Assembly: GCA_964236735.1 (NCBI GenBank)
Contig: CAXSFM010000009.1
Coordinates: 149,535 to 213,534, forward strand
Direction of reading: 5' to 3'
Length of the DNA: 64,000 bases
Source: JAIVJG01 sp964236735
Lineage (GTDB): Bacteria; Acidobacteriota; Blastocatellia; Pyrinomonadales; Pyrinomonadaceae
The notes under the pieces were generated by a model that had not been told where the DNA came from, made no database searches, and saw nothing but the letters and a program-made list of their open reading frames with translations. Each line of letters begins with the position of its first letter. The stretch's first letter is position 1. Made by a program: the position numbers and the translations under genes. Of the stretch, positions 8,185 through 16,566 are shown one piece after another.

Positions 8185-11100
8185 TTGAAGATTCAAGTTA
8201 AGCGATTACCCATCTGTCTCGCCGCTCTGACCCTGATCGGGCTACTGGCGGCGGTCATGCCGGTTGCGTCGAAAGGGAATTACACAAGCCAGACCGCACG
8301 CCCGCTTCGCTACCGTCCTGAAGGTACGGACTTCCTCATCGAGAACGGCGCGGAGTTTTTTAACCGCCCGCTCTACGGCACCAATACGGCGTTCCGCATA
8401 GACGCCGGTGACAGGCCGGAGTTTTCGCTCTATCTGCCGGGACGCGGCGGCAATTTGCGTCTCGGCATCAAGACCGCAGCGGGGCAGAAATGGCTCTTTG
8501 AGGCGGAGAAAATCGTCACCCGTTATCGTCCCGGCTCGATGCTCTACGAAATCGGCGACCCGCTCCTTGCTGGCGGCACGCTTCGCCTGATGGTGTTGGC
8601 GATGAGCGCCACCGAAGGTCTGGTGCTGCGAGTTGAATTGCAGAACACGGCCACGCCGTTGGAACTGGTCTGGGCTTACGGCGGAGCGAGCGGCGAGCGC
8701 GGCAGACGCGATGGTGACATCGGCACTGAACAAGCGCCGGTGAGCCGGTACTTTCAACTCAAGCCGGAGTCCTGTCGTGACAACAAGTTTTCGATTACCG
8801 CAAACACTTTCACCTTGCAGAGCAAGACCGCCGCGATGACCGGCCTCACGCCGCCGGGAGCACGGTTGGCCGTGGCGGACGCGACGAAATGGGCGACGCT
8901 TGGTGATCTACTGGCGTCATTAGGTCAGGCTGCGGAACTGCCGTTGCTCGTCGGTCGCTCTGCGCTCAATACGAAGCAGCCGCTCTACATCGGCTTGCAA
9001 CGTGTCGCACGCGCTGCTGATGTGCGCGAGGAGTTGGATGTTTACGAGGAAGTTAGAAAAGAGAAACCCGGAGGAACAAAAGCACCGAACGCCGTCCCGT
9101 TGCCTCCTGCATATCAAGTCGAAGAGTTGCCGCATGTCTTCGCAGATGCCGAGCGTCATCGCCGTGCGATAGCAGAGCAGGTCGTCGCCGATACGCCCGA
9201 CCCGTACATCAACGCTGCGGTCGCCGCGCTGACGGTCGCGGCGGACGGCGTGTGGGATGAACCGCAGGGGGCTTTCATGCACGGCGCGGTCGCGTGGCGG
9301 ACGAGACTGCTTGGCTGGCGCGGCGCTTATTCGGGCGACGCGCTCGGCTGGCACGACCGTGCGCTAAGGCATCTCACGTACTGGGCCGGCCAGCAAAACA
9401 CCGACCCCATTTTAACCGCGCCGCCTGTCCCCGACCCGACGGTAAACTTCGGGCGTAACGAGCCTGCGCTGCACACCAACGGCGACCTGTCGAACTCACA
9501 TTACGACATGAACCTCGTGTACATTGACGCGCTCTTCCGTCATTTCCTCTGGACCGGCGATCTCAATTTCGCGCGTGCCGTGTGGCCGGTCATCGAGCGT
9601 CATCTGGCCTGGGAGCGACGCCTCTTTCGTCGCCCGTTCGGTCAGGAACGATTGCCGCTCTACGACGCTTATGCCGCCATCTGGGCGAGCGACGACTTGC
9701 AATATGAGGGCGGCGGCGCGGCGCATTCCACCGCGTACAATTACTACCACAACAAAATGGCCGCCCGTCTGGCGAGGTTGCTCGGCAAGGACGCCAGCCC
9801 TTATGAGCGCGAAGCGGACTCGATTCTGCGTGCGCTGCGAGGCAATCTGTGGTTACAGGATTGCGGCTGGTTTGCCGAATGGAAAGATGTGCTCGGCCTC
9901 CAACTCGCGCACCCGAATGCCGCGCTGTGGACTTTCTATCATACGGTTGACTCCGAAGCGCCGACGGCTTTCGAGGCCTGGCAGATGTCGCGCTTTGTAG
10001 ATACGCAGATCGCGCACATCCCCGTCCACGGCCCCGGCGTCCCGGCAGGCGACTACTACACGCTGCCGACGACGAGCTGGATGCCCTATACATGGTCAAC
10101 CAATAACGTCGTGATGGCAGAGGCCGCGCATACCTCGCTCGCCTACTGGCAAGCCGGGCGCGGGCGTGAAGCATTTCAACTTTTCAAGGGAAGCCTGCTC
10201 GACAGTATGTTTATGGGCTTGTGTCCGGGCAACGCGGGGATGACCACATCTTTCGACATGGCGCGGGGCGAGTCGCAACGCGATTTTGCGGATGCTTCAG
10301 GAATCTTATCGCGCTCTCTGGTTGAAGGTCTCTTCGGCGTGCAGCCTGACGCGCTCGCCGGCGAGTTGCTCATCCGTCCCGGCTTCCCGGCGGACTGGGA
10401 TCACGCGAGCCTGCGTCACACGGACTTCCAATTCGCTTTCCGGCGCGATGGCCTGACGGAGACTTACGCGGTCGAGTCTCATTTCACCAAACCGATGCGA
10501 CTACGCCTGCGCGTGCCCGCGCTGCGTGATCAGGTTGCGAAGGTGACGGTGAACGGGCTGCCCGTACATTGGCGCATGGTCGCGGACTCGGTCGGCTGGC
10601 CGAACATCGAGATTCAAAGCGCGCACGCTTCGCCGCGCTACGAAGTTGTGATTGTCTGGAAGGGCGAGCAACCGGCGACGGCGAGTGTGCCGCCGGTCGT
10701 CGCCGGGAGCAGTGAATTCCGCGCAGAGTTTGGTGCGGCCAAACTGAAAGAAGTGGCAGACCCGCAACAAGCGCTCGGCAACTTGACGCGCGAGGCAAGC
10801 TCTTTGCGGGCGATTGCAATTGGAGCGTCAGGCCATCGCACTGCGTTCGCCAGAGTGCAGCAGGGTGAGATGAGTTGGTGGCTGCCGCTGATGTTCGAGA
10901 TACGCCCCGCACATGAAATCGTTCAAGTAGAAGAGACTCAGGACGGCGATCATCTGCGCTTCATTGTACGCAACAACACGCCGGAGGCTCTCGACCGAGA
11001 AGTATTGGTGCGCGTCGGCAGCGTGACGGTCAGGTCGCAACTCAAGTCTCCCGCGCTCGGTGATTCCAACGTCATCTCGCTGCCAGCAAGAGGGCTGCTG

Positions 11101-11916
11101 CCCGGCTCGAATCGAACCGTGCTTGAAATCGGAAACGGGGAAACACTAGTCGGTGTGTTGACGAACTGGAAACTCAAGGCGGACGACGCGGCGACGAACT
11201 GGGACATGTTAGACCTCACCTCGGTTTTCAATGATCAGGTGACGCGCATCTTCAAGAACGAATACCTGCGCCCGCGCACGGCCTATGTTTCGCTGGCAAT
11301 ACCCAGGCAGGGCATCGGCAGTTGGGCGCGCTGGGACGAGAAGTTTGAAGTGGATGATACGGGCTTGCGTGCTGCCGCCGGACGCCACGGTGGCCGCTTT
11401 ATTCTGCCGCAGGGCATTCCCTTCAAGACGCCCGGCGCAGGTGATGCGAAGAACATCGCGTTCACTTCGCAGTGGGACAATTACCCGCGCGAGATCGCTA
11501 TCCCTTTGAGCGGCAGAGCATCGCACCTCTACCTGCTGATGGCCGGTTCGACGAACTCTATGCAGAGCCGATTCGACAACGGAGAAGTAATCGTCACATA
11601 TACGGATGGCTCGACCGAACGGCTGGCGCTCAACAATCCTACGAACTGGTGGCCGATTGATCAGGACTATTTTATTGACGACTACGCTTTCCGACGACCC
11701 GAACCGATTCCGCCGCGCGTTGATTTGCGAAGCGGCGCGGTGCGCGTGCTCGATGCGACGGAGTTCAAAGGCAAAGGCGGCAAGGTCGCGGGCGGGGCGG
11801 GCACGGCGCTGGACTTACCGCTGCGCGAAGAGAAGGAATTAAAGTCGCTCACCCTTCGCACGCTGGCAAACGAGGTGGTGATCGGAGTGATGGCCGCGAC
11901 GCTGGTGCGAGAGTAA
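8185..11916 (+). CDS. Large secreted DUF4450-type six-hairpin glycosidase-like protein
   Basis: A 1,243-residue protein. A TTG start at 8185 is preferred: it follows GGAGA by 4 bases and gives a good signal peptide (LKIQVKRLPICLAALTLIG). The N-terminal part contains RYRPEGTDFLIENG, FNRPLYGTNTAFRIDAGD and LYLPGRGGNLRLG, which I recognise as the DUF4450 pattern seen mostly in Bacteroidota polysaccharide-utilisation proteins. The central region (about residues 350-760) has the helix-rich pattern of (alpha/alpha)6 glycosidases, with SNSHYDMNLVYIDALFRHFLWTGD, and acidic/aromatic motifs such as WASDDLQYEGGG. The C-terminal third is beta-rich. It sits between two GH29 fucosidases, so an activity on the same fucosylated substrate is likely. 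The exact activity cannot be stated from sequence, and the DUF4450 name is from memory. Confidence 0.75.
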   Translation: MKIQVKRLPICLAALTLIGLLAAVMPVASKGNYTSQTARPLRYRPEGTDFLIENGAEFFNRPLYGTNTAFRIDAGDRPEFSLYLPGRGGNLRLGIKTAAGQKWLFEAEKIVTRYRPGSMLYEIGDPLLAGGTLRLMVLAMSATEGLVLRVELQNTATPLELVWAYGGASGERGRRDGDIGTEQAPVSRYFQLKPESCRDNKFSITANTFTLQSKTAAMTGLTPPGARLAVADATKWATLGDLLASLGQAAELPLLVGRSALNTKQPLYIGLQRVARAADVREELDVYEEVRKEKPGGTKAPNAVPLPPAYQVEELPHVFADAERHRRAIAEQVVADTPDPYINAAVAALTVAADGVWDEPQGAFMHGAVAWRTRLLGWRGAYSGDALGWHDRALRHLTYWAGQQNTDPILTAPPVPDPTVNFGRNEPALHTNGDLSNSHYDMNLVYIDALFRHFLWTGDLNFARAVWPVIERHLAWERRLFRRPFGQERLPLYDAYAAIWASDDLQYEGGGAAHSTAYNYYHNKMAARLARLLGKDASPYEREADSILRALRGNLWLQDCGWFAEWKDVLGLQLAHPNAALWTFYHTVDSEAPTAFEAWQMSRFVDTQIAHIPVHGPGVPAGDYYTLPTTSWMPYTWSTNNVVMAEAAHTSLAYWQAGRGREAFQLFKGSLLDSMFMGLCPGNAGMTTSFDMARGESQRDFADASGILSRSLVEGLFGVQPDALAGELLIRPGFPADWDHASLRHTDFQFAFRRDGLTETYAVESHFTKPMRLRLRVPALRDQVAKVTVNGLPVHWRMVADSVGWPNIEIQSAHASPRYEVVIVWKGEQPATASVPPVVAGSSEFRAEFGAAKLKEVADPQQALGNLTREASSLRAIAIGASGHRTAFARVQQGEMSWWLPLMFEIRPAHEIVQVEETQDGDHLRFIVRNNTPEALDREVLVRVGSVTVRSQLKSPALGDSNVISLPARGLLPGSNRTVLEIGNGETLVGVLTNWKLKADDAATNWDMLDLTSVFNDQVTRIFKNEYLRPRTAYVSLAIPRQGIGSWARWDEKFEVDDTGLRAAAGRHGGRFILPQGIPFKTPGAGDAKNIAFTSQWDNYPREIAIPLSGRASHLYLLMAGSTNSMQSRFDNGEVIVTYTDGSTERLALNNPTNWWPIDQDYFIDDYAFRRPEPIPPRVDLRSGAVRVLDATEFKGKGGKVAGGAGTALDLPLREEKELKSLTLRTLANEVVIGVMAATLVRE

Positions 11917-11957
11917 GCGGCGATGATAATTCACATAGACGAGAGAGGAGGACGGGC

Positions 11958-13514
11958 ATGTTCATCAACAGGCGAGATGCACTCAAGCTGATGGCGGCAG
12001 TTGTGCCGGCGCTTAAAATGACGCGCGTCTCTGAAGCGGATGAGACGATCCCGCGAATTCAATCCGGCCCCTTCAAGGGCACGCGCGACTCGCTTCAGGC
12101 TTACCACGTCCCGGACTGGTTCCGTGATGCGAAGTTTGGCATTTGGGCGCACTGGGGGCCGCAGTCTGCGCCGGAGTACGGCGACTGGTATGCGCGCAGG
12201 ATGTATATGGAAGGGGAGAAGCAGTACCAGTATCACCTTGAGCGTTACGGCCATCCCTCCAAGTTCGGATTCAAGGACATCATCCCGACGTGGAAGGCGG
12301 ACAAATTCGACCCGGAATATCTGATGAGCCTCTACAAACAGGCTGGCGCGAAATACTTCGTCAGCATGGGCGTGCATCACGACAATTTCGATCTCTGGAA
12401 TTCAAAGCACACGCGCTGGAATTCTGTGAAGATGGGGCCCAGAAAAGACATCGTCGGACTGTTTCGCAAGGCGGCGCTCAAGCAGGGATTGCGCTTCGGC
12501 GTGAGCGAGCATCTGTGGATCAGCTACAAGTGGTTCGCCACCAGTCATGGAAGCGATAAGTCTGGCCCGCTCGCCGGCGTCCCTTACGATGGAACCAACC
12601 CGGCATACGCAGACCTCTACCACGATGTAAAAGACGCAGGCCCGGAGAAGGTGGAATGGAACGAAAAAAACATTCCCGAGTCGTGGAAACGAATGTGGTT
12701 CATGCGAATCAAGGACTTGGTGGATCAGTATCAGCCGGACTTACTCTACACGGACGGCGCGCTTCCGTTCGAGGAGTGGGGTCTGAATCTGGTGGCGCAC
12801 CACTATAATCAGAACGCGAAGCGGCATGGAGGCCGTGTAGAGGCTGTCTATAACACCAAGCGGCGTGAGGATTGCGAGACGGGTACGTGCGTGCTCGACT
12901 ACGAGCGCGGACTGCCCGACGGCATCTGGCCTCACCCTTGGCAAACCGACACCTGCATCGGCAACTGGCATTACGACAAGACTGCTAAATACAAATCGCC
13001 GAAGCGAGTCATAGACCTGCTGGTGGACATCGTGAGCCGGAACGGCAACATGCTGCTTAACTTCCCGCTCCCGAATAACGGGATGCTCGACGCCGATGAG
13101 TTGCACATCCTCTCCGAGATTACTCGCTGGATGTCCGTGAACAGCGAAGCCATCTATGGCACGCGCCCCTGGAAAATTTTCGGGGTCGGCCCCGGCACAC
13201 AAAAGCCACCCACGGATCAGAGGTTCAATGAGAATAGCCGGAAAGACCTCACCATTGAGGACATGCGCTTCACGACGAAGGGCGAGACGCTCTATGCGTT
13301 CGTCATGGGCTGGCCGGAGAATTTGGTTGTAATCGAGCCGCTGGCGCTCTCCGGCAAATCCGACGCGGGAAAAATCGCGCAAGTCGAGTTGCTGGGCTAT
13401 CGCGGCAAGATTGAGTGGACGCAGGACGAAAAAGGTTTGCAAGTCCGTCTGCCTGCCGAGAAGCCATCAGACTACGCGGTGGCTTTCAAGATCAACGGAG
13501 CCAACCTGACATGA
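11958..13514 (+). CDS. Alpha-L-fucosidase, GH29 (second copy, Tat-like signal)
   Basis: A 518-residue GH29 enzyme. The ATG at 11958 is preceded by GAGGAGGAC. The N-terminus NRRDALKLMAAVVPAL has a twin-arginine-like signal, unlike the Sec-type signal of the first copy. GH29 motifs include WFRDAKFGIWAHWGPQSAP near residues 53-71, GVHHDNFDLW near 136, and PDLLYTDGALPFEEWG near 258-273, whose Asp fits the nucleophile. NMLLNFPLPNNGMLD near 360-375 matches the conserved late segment. It begins 41 bases after the DUF4450 gene and is presumably co-transcribed with it. Sequence differences from copy one, and the different export route, suggest non-redundant roles. Confidence 0.92.
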   Translation: MFINRRDALKLMAAVVPALKMTRVSEADETIPRIQSGPFKGTRDSLQAYHVPDWFRDAKFGIWAHWGPQSAPEYGDWYARRMYMEGEKQYQYHLERYGHPSKFGFKDIIPTWKADKFDPEYLMSLYKQAGAKYFVSMGVHHDNFDLWNSKHTRWNSVKMGPRKDIVGLFRKAALKQGLRFGVSEHLWISYKWFATSHGSDKSGPLAGVPYDGTNPAYADLYHDVKDAGPEKVEWNEKNIPESWKRMWFMRIKDLVDQYQPDLLYTDGALPFEEWGLNLVAHHYNQNAKRHGGRVEAVYNTKRREDCETGTCVLDYERGLPDGIWPHPWQTDTCIGNWHYDKTAKYKSPKRVIDLLVDIVSRNGNMLLNFPLPNNGMLDADELHILSEITRWMSVNSEAIYGTRPWKIFGVGPGTQKPPTDQRFNENSRKDLTIEDMRFTTKGETLYAFVMGWPENLVVIEPLALSGKSDAGKIAQVELLGYRGKIEWTQDEKGLQVRLPAEKPSDYAVAFKINGANLT

Positions 13515-13563
13515 CGTTGAAACGGTTGATGAGCCTTATACCTCAACAGGTCTGGCACAGACG

Positions 13564-15015
13564 ATGATAAAAGAGCCGCGCAGGAAAGAATCATTACTGA
13601 GTCGTCGCGAGGCTCTGCGTCTTGGAGCGCAGTTGGCTATCGCGACGGCTTTCGGCGCGACCAATTTGACAACGCCATTGCGGGGGCAGAACGCACGACG
13701 GCGCGTGCGTGTCTATGATGTGCGCGACTATGGCGCGGTCGGTGACGGGACGACTCTCGATACCGTTGCTATCCAGCGCGCGATTGATGAGGCGGCGGCA
13801 AGCAGTAGCAGCAGCGCGCAGGTGCTCGTGCGCGGTGGCCGTCGTTACCTGACGGGCACGTTGCAACTGAAGGGCGGCATTGATTTTCATCTGGCCGACG
13901 ACGCGGAACTAATTGTCAGCGCTAACCGCGAGCACTATGCCGGCGGCGCAGTGCTGACCGCGCATGAGGCGCACGGCCTACGCATCTCCGGTACGGGAAG
14001 CATTCACGGACGCGCCAGAGAGTTTATGACGCACTACGACGAAGAGCATGAGTGGTGGCGTCCGGCGGAGTTTCGCCCGAAGATGTTCGTGCTGACGGGC
14101 TGCACAGACTTGGAAGTCCGCGACCTCACCATCCGCGAGGCTCCTGAATGGGGACTGCACATGCTCGGCTGCGTGGGCGTCCTCGTGGATAACGTGAAGA
14201 TACGTAATCTCCTCGGCGTGCCGAACTGCGACGGCATTGACCCAGACCACTGTCGAGACGTAGAGATACGCAACTGCAACATCGTCTGCGGCGACGACGC
14301 GATTGTGATTAAGACGACGCGGCAGGGCGCGCGCTACGGGGCATCCTCAAACATTACCGTCAAGGACTGCGTGATTGAGACGCAGGATTCCGGCCTCAAG
14401 ATCGGGACTGAGACCACGCAGGACATCCACGATATACGTTTCGAGCGTTGCGAAATTCGCTCAAGCTCGCGCGGCCTCTGTATCCAACTGCGCGATGAAG
14501 GCAATGTTTATAACGTGACGTTCCGCGACATCAAATTCGTGTCGCGCTATCACTCAGACCCGTGGTGGGGACGCGGCGAGGCCATCTCGCTGACCGCGAT
14601 TCCGCGCAACCCGCAGACTAAAGTCGGCAGCATCCACGATATACACATCCAGAACGTCAACGGGCGCGCCGAGAACAGCGTGCGCGTCAACGGCAGTCCT
14701 GAGAGTCGCATTCGCAATGTCCAACTTCAGAACGTCGCGGTCACGCTCGACCGTTGGACGAAGTATCGCGGCGGCTTGTTCGACAATCGCCCGACCACCG
14801 CTCATCCAGACATCGAGCCGCACGGCAATCCGGGCTTTCATTTTCGATACGCGGACAACGTCAGGCTGAGGCATTGCCGTGTCGCGTGGGGACGGAACAG
14901 GCCGGACTATTTCACGCACGCGCTGGAAGCCGAAGAGGTAACGGGGTTGAAGCTCGCGCACTTCGACGGCGAGGCGGCGCACCCGGCGCGCGACAAGGCG
15001 CTCTCGATTTCTTAG
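13564..15015 (+). CDS. Glycoside hydrolase family 28 (polygalacturonase-like), Tat-like signal
   Basis: A 483-residue right-handed beta-helix enzyme of GH28, the family that hydrolyses galacturonan or rhamnogalacturonan backbones by inversion. The N-terminus SRREALRLGAQLAIATAFGA is Tat-like. The opening VRDYGAVGDGTTLDTVAIQRAID is typical. GH28 active-site motifs appear as NCDGID near residue 220, GDDAIVIK near 242, SGLKIGTET near 275 and RGLCIQ near 302. The usual GHG and RIK motifs are therefore altered, which suggests an unusual subfamily rather than a classical endo-polygalacturonase. The start is the only ATG fitting the signal. The gene is 49 bases after the second fucosidase. Confidence 0.88.
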   Translation: MIKEPRRKESLLSRREALRLGAQLAIATAFGATNLTTPLRGQNARRRVRVYDVRDYGAVGDGTTLDTVAIQRAIDEAAASSSSSAQVLVRGGRRYLTGTLQLKGGIDFHLADDAELIVSANREHYAGGAVLTAHEAHGLRISGTGSIHGRAREFMTHYDEEHEWWRPAEFRPKMFVLTGCTDLEVRDLTIREAPEWGLHMLGCVGVLVDNVKIRNLLGVPNCDGIDPDHCRDVEIRNCNIVCGDDAIVIKTTRQGARYGASSNITVKDCVIETQDSGLKIGTETTQDIHDIRFERCEIRSSSRGLCIQLRDEGNVYNVTFRDIKFVSRYHSDPWWGRGEAISLTAIPRNPQTKVGSIHDIHIQNVNGRAENSVRVNGSPESRIRNVQLQNVAVTLDRWTKYRGGLFDNRPTTAHPDIEPHGNPGFHFRYADNVRLRHCRVAWGRNRPDYFTHALEAEEVTGLKLAHFDGEAAHPARDKALSIS

Positions 15016-15053
15016 CGAGCGCGACCGCCTTATTCCAATCTCTGAAAACACGG

Positions 15054-16361
15054 ATGAAGCTGATGCGAATGAAAATCTCAAGCATGTTTCTCTTGTCCGC
15101 TTTGTTGATGTTGAGTTTATCGGCCATCACCAGAGGCCGCACGGCGAAGCCGGTCAAGCGGTGCGTCATCACAGACTACGGAGCCGACGGGGACGGGCAG
15201 ACGCTCAACACCAAAGCCATCCAGATCGCGATTGATCGTTGCGCGGCGACAGGCGGCGGCGGCGTGGTCGTGGTACCAAAGGGCACGTTTCTCACGGGCG
15301 CGCTCTTCCTCAAACAAGGCGTCAATTTGTCCGTCGAGAAAGATGCGGCGCTGCTCGGTTCGGTTAATCCGGCGGACTATCCACAGGTGCGTACTCGCTG
15401 GGAGGGCGTGGAACGCGAGTGGACTTCGGCTCTCGTTAACGCTGACGGTTTGACGGATGTGGAACTGAGCGGCGCAGGCACGATTGACGGCAACGGTGAG
15501 CTATGGGTGCAGCGCGCTGCGGCAGAGCGCCGGCAACAGAATGCTGCGCCCGACAGGACTGCGCTGCGCGTGGGTCGCCCAAGATTGATTTGTATCCAGA
15601 ACTCGCGTCGCGTGCGCGTCGCCGGACTCAATTTGCGTAATCAAGCCGTCTGGTGTCTGCACCTGCTCTACTCTGAAGACGTGTCGGTCGAGGGTCTCAC
15701 GATTCGCGCCGAACATGATATTCCAAGCTCCGACGGCATTGACGTTGATTCATGCAGACACGTCCGCATCACAGGCTGCGACATAGACGTTAACGACGAT
15801 TGCATCTCGATTAAGTCCGGGCGCGACGCCGACGGGTTGCGCGTCAACCGTCCGAGCGAAGAGATAGTGATCGAGCATTGTCGTTTTGGCTACGGGCATG
15901 GCGGCGTCGCGATGGGCAGCGAAACCTCCGGCGGCATTCGTCGCGTGGAAGTGCGCGACTGCGTGGCGGAGGCGGGCAACTGGGCGCCCATCCGTTTCAA
16001 GTCGCAGCCGAGCCGGGGCGGGGTCGTGGAAAATATCACGTACCGCAACATCACAATCAGGGACGTGCGGCAGGCGTTCGACTTCAACATGGAATGGCGC
16101 ATGGTCGCGCCCATCGCGCCGCCCGCCCGTGTCCTGCCCGTTGTCCGCCACGTCCGGCTCATCAACATCAATGGTACGGCCAGCTCCGGCGGAGTGATTC
16201 ACGGCTTGCAGGGCAGCCCCATACGGGACATTAAGTTCAAGGATTGCCAAATCACAGCGCAGAAGGGACTCGTGGTAGAGCACGCGCGGCGTGTGGATTT
16301 CGCAGGCTTGCGCCTCACGGTCAAAGAGGGCGCGCCCGTTATCAAGCAGGATGTCGAGTGA
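15054..16361 (+). CDS. Glycoside hydrolase family 28 (polygalacturonase), canonical motifs
   Basis: A 435-residue secreted GH28 enzyme. The frame is open far upstream, overlapping the previous gene, but ATG 15054 gives a clean Sec signal (MKLMRMKISSMFLLSALLML); the ATGs at 15063 and 15069 are alternatives. ITDYGADGDGQTLNTKAIQ opens the mature domain. Catalytic motifs are SSDGID near residue 224, NDDCISIKSG near 246, GHGGVAMGSE near 281 and IRFKSQ near 312, close to the NTD/DD/GHG/RIK set of active GH28 enzymes. The preceding GH28 paralogue lacks GHG, so the two probably act on different parts of a pectic substrate. A palindromic element follows the stop codon. Confidence 0.92.
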   Translation: MKLMRMKISSMFLLSALLMLSLSAITRGRTAKPVKRCVITDYGADGDGQTLNTKAIQIAIDRCAATGGGGVVVVPKGTFLTGALFLKQGVNLSVEKDAALLGSVNPADYPQVRTRWEGVEREWTSALVNADGLTDVELSGAGTIDGNGELWVQRAAAERRQQNAAPDRTALRVGRPRLICIQNSRRVRVAGLNLRNQAVWCLHLLYSEDVSVEGLTIRAEHDIPSSDGIDVDSCRHVRITGCDIDVNDDCISIKSGRDADGLRVNRPSEEIVIEHCRFGYGHGGVAMGSETSGGIRRVEVRDCVAEAGNWAPIRFKSQPSRGGVVENITYRNITIRDVRQAFDFNMEWRMVAPIAPPARVLPVVRHVRLININGTASSGGVIHGLQGSPIRDIKFKDCQITAQKGLVVEHARRVDFAGLRLTVKEGAPVIKQDVE

Positions 16362-16407
16362 AGTTTCACGCGCGCTGTGTCGTGCAACCTTGAAGAAGCC
16401 GCAATGT

Positions 16408-16556
16408 TATAGCGGTTTGCAATTGCATGTGACCTCTGGCGCAGGGAGTTTAATCAGTACCGCGAGCGGTAGCGAGCGGGTTTGCTTACCAAACGAGACC
16501 CGCTCGCTACCGCTCGCGGTACTGCCGGAGTTCACATCCAAGTGCAAACCGCTATA
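16408..16556. mobile_element. 149-bp palindromic MITE-like element
   Basis: Imperfect terminal inverted repeats of about 25 bp bound the element: TATAGCGGTTTGCAATTGC at the left end, and its near-complement ending GCAAACCGCTATA at the right. Inside lies a perfect 27-bp inverted repeat at 16455-16481 and 16498-16524 with a 16-base loop; each arm contains the motif GCGAGCGGTAGCGAGCGG. There is no coding capacity. This structure fits a non-autonomous MITE or a REP/BIME-type element. It separates the GH28 and SASA genes, and the AGGGA that probably serves as ribosome-binding site of the next gene lies exactly at its right border. Other genomic copies cannot be checked here. Confidence 0.75.
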
Positions 16557-16566
16557 GGGAATCAGC

